DNA of 5,500 nucleotides from assembly GCA_003133815.1 (NCBI GenBank), contig PKZR01000073.1, forward strand, positions 1-5,500, written 5' to 3'. Position 1 is the stretch's first letter. Every line of letters starts with the position of its first letter. Of this stretch, positions 1-5,500 are shown piece after piece. The notes under the pieces were generated by a model. It did no database searches and was not told the DNA's origin. It saw only the letters and a list, made by a program, of their open reading frames with translations. Source of the stretch: Limisphaerales bacterium (GTDB lineage: Bacteria > Verrucomicrobiota > Verrucomicrobiia > Limisphaerales > UBA11358). Both the position numbers and the translations under genes were made by a program.

Positions 1-121
1 GTTCTTCACTCCGCGCCATGTCGTGGAGTAATACCTTGCCGAGTTGCGCCAGAGCAAGGAACAGGTTATTTCCGACGAACCAGCTCAAATTCATGAGGGG
101 GAGAGTGCGGGGGTTGCATAA
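1..121. other. Ambiguous flank upstream of the PIN gene; no intact antitoxin
   Basis: PIN toxins of this type are normally preceded by a small antitoxin gene on the same strand. Here the only + frame running up to the toxin start is open from 32 to the TAA at 119-121, which touches the toxin ATG at 122. That stretch reads as a plausible 29-residue tail beginning YLAELRQSKEQ, but an in-frame TAA at 29-31 cuts it off from anything upstream and it has no good start codon. On the - strand an ATG at 94-92 opens a frame that stays open to the window edge (31 codons, beginning MNLSWFVGNN), which would be a divergent partial gene. Both stretches look protein-like and they exclude each other. I cannot decide between an antitoxin remnant, a frameshifted upstream gene and a divergent gene without more sequence on the left. 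Confidence 0.3.
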
Positions 122-634
122 ATGGATTCACTCGTATTCGACACCTCAGCTCTCCTAAATTTTGGCCATCGCGGCGACCTCGCCGCGCTGCTGAAAAAGC
201 TGTCGTCGGAATATAAGTATTTCACGACCCCCGGCGCGCAGGCGGAGTTGACCGACCCGGAAAAAAAACCATTCTACACCGCCTTTCTCCGCGAGCATTT
301 CACCGTTCAATCCGCCACCACGCCGCAATTCGATCTTCCCACGCTCGCCCGTCTCGTCCGCATCCTCGACCCCGGCGAAATTACCGTCCTGACTCTCGCT
401 CGTGAAATCAAGGGCATCGCCGTCCTCGACGAAAAAGCTGCCCGCCGCGAGGCCGCGCTTCTCGATTTGAGGTTCATTGGCACGCTCGGCTTGTTGCATC
501 AAAGCCTCCAGAGAAAATGGTTCACCGACGCCGAGTGTCTGGCGCGCGTTGTGAAATTATGTGACGCCCGGTTTGCTATTCCCCGCCCCAGTGTCGGCCA
601 GTCCTTCACCGATTATTTCGCCGTTCTGAAATAG
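122..634 (+). CDS. PIN-domain ribonuclease, DUF3368-type, probable toxin
   Basis: A 170-residue protein, the usual size for a single PIN domain. PIN proteins are Mg2+-dependent ribonucleases; in toxin-antitoxin pairs they cleave RNA and stop growth until the antitoxin binds them. Visible features are the N-terminal strand LVFDTSALL with Asp7, Glu42 (AELTD), Glu86 (DPGEITVLTLA) and Asp103 (VLDEKAAR), which make up the acidic metal-binding set. IGTLGLLHQ at about 119-127 is a signature I associate with DUF3368 proteins, whose usual partner is a UPF0175-type antitoxin. ATG 122 is chosen because it places the first catalytic Asp at residue 7, as is normal for the family. A G-run at 109-113 is a weak ribosome site. 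Third codon positions are GC-richer than in the genes downstream. No intact antitoxin is visible upstream, so its toxin status is inferred from family. It is separated from the next operon by 247 bases and probably unrelated to it functionally. Confidence 0.85.
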   Translation: MDSLVFDTSALLNFGHRGDLAALLKKLSSEYKYFTTPGAQAELTDPEKKPFYTAFLREHFTVQSATTPQFDLPTLARLVRILDPGEITVLTLAREIKGIAVLDEKAARREAALLDLRFIGTLGLLHQSLQRKWFTDAECLARVVKLCDARFAIPRPSVGQSFTDYFAVLK

Positions 635-881
635 CCGTTTTGTTTTTTAGATTTATTTTGCTTGGACAATTTACTCCCATCACGATTCAGCAGGACTTCC
701 ACCTTGCGCCTAAACGCCAATCACATGACAATCTTGCTCAAAACATGCCACTGAATTTCACCAACTTCGGGCTGGCCTTGTGGTTTCGCCGAAATCATAC
801 CACTTCACTTTATTGCCTCTAAAACACGAAATTTATCAAAAAATTTGACGATTATCACATTTCGCCGTGACAAAATAACTC
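635..881. other. AT-rich intergenic region, probable promoter region of the downstream operon
   Basis: This stretch of 247 bases separates the PIN gene from the four-gene operon and is clearly AT-richer than its flanks. I see no convincing gene, tRNA or strong terminator. The only frame of any length starts at a TTG at 640, has no ribosome site, and gives a 60-residue product without recognisable features. An imperfect hairpin can be drawn at 780-803 (GTGG and TTTC pairing with GAAA and CCAC around GCC, with a 5-base bulge), and there is no T-tract after it. The most AT-rich part, about 805-880, lies directly before the operon and is the likely promoter zone, but I found no -35/-10 pair with good hexamers and 16-18 base spacing. 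TTGACG at 845-850 is a good -35 match that lacks a matching -10. Confidence 0.45.
852..873. promoter_or_regulatory. Imperfect inverted repeat before the operon start, candidate operator
   Basis: TTATCAC at 852-858 and GTGACAA at 867-873 are inverted copies with one mismatch in seven, separated by 8 bases. The repeat ends 8 bases before the ATG of the first operon gene and overlaps the TTGACG hexamer region. It could bind a repressor or form a small hairpin that masks translation initiation. No regulator gene is seen in the window and short imperfect repeats arise by chance in AT-rich DNA, so this is weak. Confidence 0.22.
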
Positions 882-1913
882 ATGCAGTTTTCCGAATACA
901 ATTCAGAATGGAAGCCTGTCCCGCCTTGGGTGGAATTTCTGATCAAGTTCGGTTATGAATGGCGACGCAATCCTAAAGGTGCTCGCCGGATTGCCCTCCT
1001 CTCGATGCCTTGTGATTCAGCCGCTGCCGGATTGGTGGTGCTTGGCGCTATGATGCGGGATTTAACCGTCCCGGAGGCAAATGACATGCACGGTCATTAT
1101 GACAAGTTGTTGCTGTATGCTAGGCAATATTTGGAAAACTGCAGGACTTGCGACAATATTTGCAACCCCGAACAAAAGCAATGTGGCTATTCTAAACAAG
1201 CCACCGGAAAACTGCGCTCGCCTCTTTTGCCACGTCAGACGGTTGAGATTTCTGATCAGACCGATTTTGAAGGGGGCCAGATTAGATGGATTCAACGCGA
1301 CGGTCGCCGTAATCAGGCGCTTGTCACCCCGTTCCCCGACCATGCAAAAAATTACCACCTCGAGGACGAACCTCCCGTAATTTGGAATCAGCCGTCTGGG
1401 GAGTTGTCGCCGGATTTGTATCAAGCACTATTTGGCAGGGCAATTATTCGACCTGAAAATCTTCGGCAGTCCTATTCAGGACTTTGCTTTGCAGGTCGTG
1501 CAACTGGCGAAATCGCCAGCAGAGAAGTTTGTTCCGGCATAAAATTTTCCAATGGCACTGTCGAACACTCTTTGGAGCGGTTATTGACAGTTCATGGCTG
1601 GTCGGATTGTGCGCTGTCACGCGTAGCTTTTTTTAATCCTCGCACCGGCCAGAAGGATCACAATGCCGCATTGCCCCATTTAGTGATTGCAGACGGAGAC
1701 TCTTCTTTTCTAAAAGTAGCTGGCCGCAAGGAGTTCCAGCAGAGCGATCTTGTCGGCGTGATACACCGAACGACGGAACGAGACAGTTTGGAAGCGGTTG
1801 GTGCCAAAATGACTGCTTGGCAACAATGGTATGATTTCGACGAAGAGATGTTGTGTGGTTTGCCGCCAGTTCCACGCGGTATTTCCATTTCGATTTTAAG
1901 GAGGCGAGGTTGA
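882..1913 (+). CDS. Unrecognised 343-residue protein with a four-cysteine cluster, first gene of the operon
   Basis: I do not recognise this protein with confidence. ATG 882 is the first possible start because an in-frame TAA lies at 876-878; no clear Shine-Dalgarno precedes it. It starts with an aromatic segment (WKPVPPWVEFLIKFGYEW, 10-27) and a hydrophobic strand with a small-residue loop (IALLSMPCDSAAAGLVVLG, 37-55) that sits where a nucleotide-binding loop might be but lacks GKT or GKS. Cys87, Cys90, Cys94 and Cys101 (C-x2-C-x3-C-x6-C) form a likely Zn or Fe-S site. Near the C-terminus HLVIADGDSSFLKVAG (266-281) is a hydrophobic strand ending in acidic residues, reminiscent of a helicase motif II, followed by SDLVGVIHR (288-296). 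There is no signal peptide or membrane helix, so it is probably cytoplasmic. Its stop lies 5 bases before the next gene, so the two are probably co-translated. One possibility is the N-terminal half of a DrmE-like or degenerate helicase-like protein whose other half is the next gene. The coding call is firm; the function is unknown. Confidence 0.85.
   Translation: MQFSEYNSEWKPVPPWVEFLIKFGYEWRRNPKGARRIALLSMPCDSAAAGLVVLGAMMRDLTVPEANDMHGHYDKLLLYARQYLENCRTCDNICNPEQKQCGYSKQATGKLRSPLLPRQTVEISDQTDFEGGQIRWIQRDGRRNQALVTPFPDHAKNYHLEDEPPVIWNQPSGELSPDLYQALFGRAIIRPENLRQSYSGLCFAGRATGEIASREVCSGIKFSNGTVEHSLERLLTVHGWSDCALSRVAFFNPRTGQKDHNAALPHLVIADGDSSFLKVAGRKEFQQSDLVGVIHRTTERDSLEAVGAKMTAWQQWYDFDEEMLCGLPPVPRGISISILRRRG
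1898..1909 (+). promoter_or_regulatory. Strong Shine-Dalgarno deciding the start of the second operon gene
   Basis: AAGGAGGCGAGG, inside the last codons of the preceding gene, is the only strong ribosome site in the window. The GAGG at 1906-1909 is 9 bases from ATG 1919, a normal distance. The AGGAGG at 1899-1904 is 5 bases from TTG 1910, which is in the same frame and overlaps the upstream stop as TTGA. ATG 1919 is preferred; the TTG would add three residues. The far-upstream ATG 1853 in this frame has no such site and would overlap the first gene by 61 bases. Confidence 0.6.
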
Positions 1914-1918
1914 AAAAT

Positions 1919-3541
1919 ATGCCGGCAACTACTTCGCAAATTTTTGATTTCCTAGCAGGGCTTCCGGAATTTTTCACAGAGCGGATTGAAATTGCATCGC
2001 CGGCTTTCTCCATGCTCCGGAGAGGTTTGCGCACGATGATTGTTCGGCTGCGGGAGGAGGAATCGGGTCATGAGGCTAATGAAATCGCCCAGCGGATGCG
2101 TGATTATTTGTCTGAATGGTTGACGGTTCCGGTGACCTACGACGGCCATATACTTGAGGCCGTGAAAGTATTGGGGGATCCGGCTTTGGTGGAAAGAAGG
2201 TGGGGCGCAGATGTCCGGATGGCTTACGACTTGGCTTGCCGGGGCGCGCAAGCAGTCCAGCTTGAGGAAAACCCGGTTCGCGTAGAACTACGTCGGGTGA
2301 TTCGCGATTTGCGATCCCGTAACCGGACCTTCAAAATTTATTCGCACCACCGGGCGCGTCCCTATTTCACCTCACTCTTTCTGGATCCCGCTGATCTTCC
2401 GTTGCTGGATTCGGATTTTTTGGGTTCAGTTCGCGAATATCGTGAGGCGGGAACATTCGACACCTTAGTTAAAATGGGGCCACTGCGTGCTTGGGGCTGG
2501 GGTTCTGCTCCGGATGCCATCGTGACAGCGCCTCGATTTCAAAACTTGGTTCAATTGGTTTGGTCGGGCATGGCGGATGATCCAGGCTTTGGTTACGATC
2601 CCGTTTCTTCGCCGGTTGAAGTTCAGGAGCCGTCGAGTAATTCCCGTTCCGTTCCGTCCGGCGTGCTTGGCCATTGTATTGCCCTGCGGCCTGCAGTGGT
2701 CAGGCGTTTGGGAAATTCTGATTTTGACGCACCGGACGCGGCCCTTGATGAGGACGAATTCAAGTTGTTCCAACAGGGTGTGGAAAATCGTCCAGGTGAA
2801 AAACGCCGCGCCACGCTGGCTGTCGTCGGCCCTCAATACGGTATTCTCTACACCCCGAATTCTCAAATTTTGAGCTTCGATCCGATGGCCGCGACTACCG
2901 ATTCCAAAATTCAATTACGGGTGCTGGGTGAGACACTTGTGGAAGGAATGTTTGTCGTCATGCCTGTGATTGGTGATGTGAACCTCGGCGCGGATCCGAC
3001 CAATGAGGGTAAATTAAGTCGTATTTGGAAACAACGCCTTCGGGAAGAATTACAAATAAACCGGGAGGCACTATGTCGTATCCTCCGAAACAAGGGTTTG
3101 AATTTGCAGCATTTGCCCGGTCGTGTCGAAAATTGGGCGGAACCCGCCACGACCGTGATTCATGCCCCTCAACAGAGGAAGCATTTCCAGATTCTTATCG
3201 ATGCCATTGCCATTGAAGCTCATCCGGTTGGAGGAGTGGATTGGTGGCAACTCGCTTGGAATGAAATTCGCCATTCTCGAGGTGAGGCCATTCAGGACGG
3301 CATGCACGAACACGAAATCGTGGAGGAGCAATTGATTGAATTTTTGCGGACGATGTTGCCTCGAATAAACGGCGAGGCGACGGGCAAGACGAGCTTTGGT
3401 TTTCCACTGCCGACGGAATCGGGGTTGCGTGGCAATGTTTTATTTTTCAAAGTGGTGTCCATTGATGATGGCTTTGTCGTTCCGGGCACTGAACTCAAAA
3501 TGATTCACGAACTGAACACCATCGAACAATGGCGCATTTGA
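1919..3541 (+). CDS. Unrecognised 540-residue protein, second gene of the operon (possible DrmE-like or helicase-like component)
   Basis: No family is recognised with confidence. Counting from ATG 1919, blocks that look conserved are FKIYSHHRARPYFTSLF (138-154), LRAWGWGSAPDAIVTAPRF (188-206) leading into QNLVQLVWSG (208-217), DDPGFGYDP (220-228), then a Ser/Pro/Glu-rich linker (about 229-248). A strand-rich middle part (about 288-365) follows, with AVVGPQYGILYT. Towards the end come VIHAPQQRKHF (413-423) and WWQLAWNEIRHSRGEAIQDG (442-461) running into an acidic helix. The Arg, His and Trp content of these blocks suggests nucleic-acid or nucleotide contact. No Walker A, no DExx box, no signal peptide and no membrane helix are visible. 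It follows the first gene by 5 bases and overlaps the NERD-helicase gene by 13 bases, so the three are probably made together. The layout of blocks before and after a linker could be the second RecA-like half and a C-terminal module of a helicase-like protein, with the previous gene as first half. I have a weak impression of DrmE from DISARM, not enough to name it. Confidence 0.85.
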   Translation: MPATTSQIFDFLAGLPEFFTERIEIASPAFSMLRRGLRTMIVRLREEESGHEANEIAQRMRDYLSEWLTVPVTYDGHILEAVKVLGDPALVERRWGADVRMAYDLACRGAQAVQLEENPVRVELRRVIRDLRSRNRTFKIYSHHRARPYFTSLFLDPADLPLLDSDFLGSVREYREAGTFDTLVKMGPLRAWGWGSAPDAIVTAPRFQNLVQLVWSGMADDPGFGYDPVSSPVEVQEPSSNSRSVPSGVLGHCIALRPAVVRRLGNSDFDAPDAALDEDEFKLFQQGVENRPGEKRRATLAVVGPQYGILYTPNSQILSFDPMAATTDSKIQLRVLGETLVEGMFVVMPVIGDVNLGADPTNEGKLSRIWKQRLREELQINREALCRILRNKGLNLQHLPGRVENWAEPATTVIHAPQQRKHFQILIDAIAIEAHPVGGVDWWQLAWNEIRHSRGEAIQDGMHEHEIVEEQLIEFLRTMLPRINGEATGKTSFGFPLPTESGLRGNVLFFKVVSIDDGFVVPGTELKMIHELNTIEQWRI

Positions 3542-5247
3542 TTCCATCCTTCATGGACGAACGCACGCCTCCCGGCGAGCGCGACGTGTTCAACTTGCTT
3601 GCCGCCGGCCCGGATGATTGGGTGGCTCTCCACTCGCTTGATTTAGCACCTTGGAATCGCAGCCTTCGCACGGAAATTGATTTTGTCGTCATCGTGCCCG
3701 ATGCTGGCATTCTCTGTATCGAAGTTAAATCTCACGAGAATATCACCTTTGACGGTCACCGCTGGTATCCGGAAACCATTGCCCGATCACCCTTCAAGCA
3801 AGCGCAAGACGGACGGCATGAGTTTTATCGCCGCCTCGTGGAATTGGCTGTGCAATTCAAACGGGTTCCCATCGTGCATTGTTGCATCTTCCCCAAGTCT
3901 CCGTTTGATTTGCCAGCCAACCTTTCGGTTCAACCCTGGGAGTTGATGGATTCGCGGACGTTCCGGTCATTTGTTAGCGGTGCCGACTTCTGTGCCGAGT
4001 TGAAAGCGAGAATCAAGTTGAGTGTGGCTGCGGATCCAAATCTCTCGGCTCTGGCCGCTCCGCTTTCCCGTGATCAGATTGACGTGTTGGTGAAATGCTG
4101 TTTGCCGGTTCAGAAACGTCGCCCAGAAGCGCGCGAGGAAATCTCGCGCCGGCAGGATGAAATGGAAAAGCTGCTTCGCGATCAGCAAAAGCCTGTGCTA
4201 CAGCTCGCAGCCTTGAATGCGCGGGTGATTGTTTCCGGCGGGGCGGGCACCGGCAAGACGCTCATTGCCATGGAGGTCGCACGGCGTGCCGCCGAATCGG
4301 GTCGCCGGGTGGCTTGCCTGTGTTTTAATCAGTTGGTAGGTGATTGGATGACGCGGCGTATGGAGCAAGAGTCCGCAGTGTTGCCCAATTTAATTACTGG
4401 TCGCGCCATTCGGGTCATGGCCCGCTTGACCGGATTGGAAATTCCGGAAAATCCCTCGTCCGCATTTTGGGAGACCGAGCTACCCGGCTTGTTGGAGGAA
4501 CGTCTGACCGATCCGGAATTTAAGGCCGTCGCTGCGTTCGATTATCTCGCCTTGGACGAGGCGCAGGATCTCCTTGCGCGGCCTCGCTTGTGGGCCTGTG
4601 TCTCTCAGTTTTTATTGGGCGGATTGGATCAGGGTTCGTTCGTGTTGTTTGGCGACTTTGACAACCAGGTTCTCGCCGAGAAAACGGTAATGCGCGAGAC
4701 GCTTTCTAATTTGGAATCCGTCGCTCATCCATCATCGTGGCGGCTTTCGGAAAATTGCCGGAACTATCAAATTGTCGGGGACACGGCCGTGAGTTTGAGC
4801 GGCCTTGGAAAGTCCGTTTATTCCGGTTACTTGCGCGCCGGGGGCGGCGTCCGGAACTACGACATTTTCTTTTATGAGCATGAGCGCGCGCAACTGGATA
4901 AGCTGGGCCAGTGGTTGCAGGAGTTCCGGGCGCAGGGTTACAAGCCTTCGGAAATCACGTTACTGTCCTTCCGGTCGGAGGAGACGAGTGCCGCGTTGCG
5001 TTTGCGGCATGAGGGTTTCAAATTGCGCCCCGCTTGGAGTGCCGGGGAGTTGACCGGTTACGCCTCGGTTCATGCCTTCAAGGGTATGGAGAATAAGGTG
5101 ATTATTTTGACCGACGTGGTGTTCGGGGATCGCGAATTTGATCGCTACCTGTTTTACACGGGCATGACGCGCGCGACGGAATCAGTCCGGGTTCTTTGCG
5201 ATCAGGCCTCTCAACAAACCTTGAGTGAAAGCATGACCTATGAGTGA
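3529..5247 (+). CDS. NERD nuclease domain fused to a superfamily 1 (UvrD-like) DNA helicase
   Basis: A 572-residue two-domain protein, a normal length for NERD-helicase fusions. The N-terminal NERD domain (about 14-130) is a PD-(D/E)xK-like nuclease fold: TEIDFVVIVP carries Asp51, and ILCIEVKSHE carries Glu65 and Lys67, with a downstream Gln91 in SPFKQAQDG as usual for NERD. The helicase part has GGAGTGKT (Walker A, 237-244), LDEAQD (Walker B, 342-347), FGDFDNQ (motif III, 374-380), LSENCRN (motif IV-like, 406-412), SVHAFKGMENKVIIL (motif V, 513-527) and YTGMTRAT with Arg548 (motif VI, 543-550). All ATPase motifs and the nuclease residues are intact, so both activities are expected: ATP-driven DNA or RNA unwinding coupled to cleavage. 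ATG 3529 overlaps the previous stop by 13 bases; MAHLIPS fits the usual MA-x-x-IP start of such proteins, better than ATG 3553. No strong ribosome site is seen, so translational coupling is likely. Such enzymes often sit in anti-phage loci, and its neighbours suggest that role here. Confidence 0.93.
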   Translation: MAHLIPSFMDERTPPGERDVFNLLAAGPDDWVALHSLDLAPWNRSLRTEIDFVVIVPDAGILCIEVKSHENITFDGHRWYPETIARSPFKQAQDGRHEFYRRLVELAVQFKRVPIVHCCIFPKSPFDLPANLSVQPWELMDSRTFRSFVSGADFCAELKARIKLSVAADPNLSALAAPLSRDQIDVLVKCCLPVQKRRPEAREEISRRQDEMEKLLRDQQKPVLQLAALNARVIVSGGAGTGKTLIAMEVARRAAESGRRVACLCFNQLVGDWMTRRMEQESAVLPNLITGRAIRVMARLTGLEIPENPSSAFWETELPGLLEERLTDPEFKAVAAFDYLALDEAQDLLARPRLWACVSQFLLGGLDQGSFVLFGDFDNQVLAEKTVMRETLSNLESVAHPSSWRLSENCRNYQIVGDTAVSLSGLGKSVYSGYLRAGGGVRNYDIFFYEHERAQLDKLGQWLQEFRAQGYKPSEITLLSFRSEETSAALRLRHEGFKLRPAWSAGELTGYASVHAFKGMENKVIILTDVVFGDREFDRYLFYTGMTRATESVRVLCDQASQQTLSESMTYE

Positions 5248-5250
5248 AAG
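5222..5250 (+). repeat. 10-base direct repeat at the NERD-helicase / next gene junction
   Basis: TGAGTGAAAG occurs perfectly at 5222-5231 and again at 5241-5250, a period of 19 bases. The first copy encodes LSES near the end of the NERD-helicase; the second contains that gene's stop codon (TGA 5245-5247) and forms the start of the next gene (MSER), shifted by one frame. The pair looks like a small local duplication that produced the 8-base gene overlap, or a chance repeat of a purine-rich ribosome-site-like sequence. The first copy lies 8 bases before ATG 5240 and may help recruit ribosomes. Confidence 0.5.
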
Positions 5251-5500
5251 AGCGCAGATGATTGAATGGATTCGCGGCGAGATGGTGGGGCCGGCCCGCC
5301 CGCTTGCCGACGCAGCCGTCATTGGTTTCACCGGCAAGGATTTTATTGACTTGGTTCCGCTGCGGCGGGGCCAGTTATCGTGGCGTCCGGTCCCGGATGC
5401 CGGAACCGAGGAGGTTCTCTACTTTGACCGCGAATCGCCTCATCGCAAATATGGTGCGGGGCTTCTTCACACGGTGGGGGCGACCAATTTGACGCCGGTG
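5240..5500 (+). CDS. N-terminal part of a probable DrmA-like (DISARM-type) helicase, cut by the window edge
   Basis: ATG 5240 overlaps the NERD-helicase stop by 8 bases, and the frame is open to the right edge, giving 87 residues. The start MIEWIRGEMVGPARPL (7-22), an amphipathic helix followed by a VGP turn, and the later segment EEVLYFDRESPHRKYGAGLL (about 56-75), ending in a YGAGLLH strand, resemble the N-terminal region of DrmA-type helicases, which typically begin with an LRxDLxGP-like element and then a YxxGxLxP element. DrmA is the large helicase-like core protein of DISARM anti-phage systems. The ATPase motifs, if present, lie outside the window, so this cannot be confirmed here; any large protein sharing this N-terminal module would fit. 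Starting by overlap with the NERD-helicase makes it the fourth member of the operon. ATG 5258 (residue 7) is an alternative start without the overlap. Confidence 0.7.
   Translation, partial: MSERAQMIEWIRGEMVGPARPLADAAVIGFTGKDFIDLVPLRRGQLSWRPVPDAGTEEVLYFDRESPHRKYGAGLLHTVGATNLTPV

Noticed and set aside
1..31. Residues FFTPRHVVE before the TAA at 29-31, resembling the FFTPRHVV motif of N6-adenine DNA methylases
   Set aside because: In those methylases the motif lies well before the C-terminus, while here a stop follows at once and only ten codons are visible; could be a decayed fragment but cannot be supported.
155..502. 115-residue open frame on the - strand under the PIN gene
   Set aside because: The + frame has all PIN catalytic residues; the antisense product is a composition artefact.
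780..803. Hairpin GTGGTTTC-GCC-GAAA-tcata-CCAC as a terminator
   Set aside because: Bulged stem and no following T-tract, far from the PIN stop; not a convincing terminator.
640..822. Open frame of 60 residues from a TTG in the gap between the PIN gene and the operon
   Set aside because: No ribosome site, a TTG start, no recognisable motif and AT-rich non-coding character; more likely chance.
1633..2034. 133-residue open frame on the - strand across the junction of the first two operon genes
   Set aside because: Antisense to two well-supported genes and the strong ribosome site between them; no motif.
2465..2914. 149-residue open frame on the - strand inside the second operon gene
   Set aside because: Basic, low-complexity-like product with no motif, antisense to a long gene; a shadow frame.
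882..5500. Complete classical DISARM system
   Set aside because: No DUF1998, phospholipase D-like or methylase gene is visible in the window and the DrmA-like call rests on 87 residues, so only a relation is proposed.
1..5500. CRISPR arrays, tRNA or rRNA genes, insertion sequences, transposases or integrases
   Set aside because: No spaced repeats, cloverleaf-like or rRNA-like sequence and no transposase or integrase motifs were seen on either strand.

Overview
The window is a bacterial accessory region of about 5.5 kb, coding almost entirely on the + strand. It has a medium GC content, an AT-richer gap near position 635-881, and mostly weak Shine-Dalgarno signals with overlapping genes. This style would suit Verrucomicrobiota or a similar environmental phylum, but no taxonomic marker gene is present, so that is only an impression.

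Left part (1-634): a PIN-domain ribonuclease of the type usually found as a toxin, with the four acidic catalytic positions and the GTLGLL signature of DUF3368 proteins. The 121 bases before it contain no complete antitoxin. What can be read there is a short open stretch ending directly at the toxin start, and a competing open stretch on the opposite strand.

Gap (635-881): about 250 bases of AT-rich DNA with no convincing gene. It probably carries the promoter of the operon that follows, and an imperfect inverted repeat lies just before the first start codon.

Right part (882-5500, running off the edge): four tightly packed co-directional genes, with junctions of +5, -13 and -8 bases. (1) A 343-residue unrecognised protein with a four-cysteine cluster. 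(2) A 540-residue unrecognised protein rich in conserved-looking Trp, Arg and His motifs. (3) A 572-residue fusion of a NERD nuclease domain with a complete superfamily 1 (UvrD-like) helicase. (4) The first 87 residues of a protein whose start resembles the N-terminus of DrmA-type (DISARM-like) helicases.

Best reading: the four genes form one functional module, probably an anti-phage or anti-plasmid system related to, but not identical with, DISARM. The NERD-helicase would process nucleic acid, a second larger helicase would begin at the right edge, and the two unrecognised proteins may be the two halves of a degenerate helicase-like or DrmE-like factor. The motif-level calls for PIN and NERD-helicase are firm. 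The DISARM link and the roles of the two unknowns are inference.
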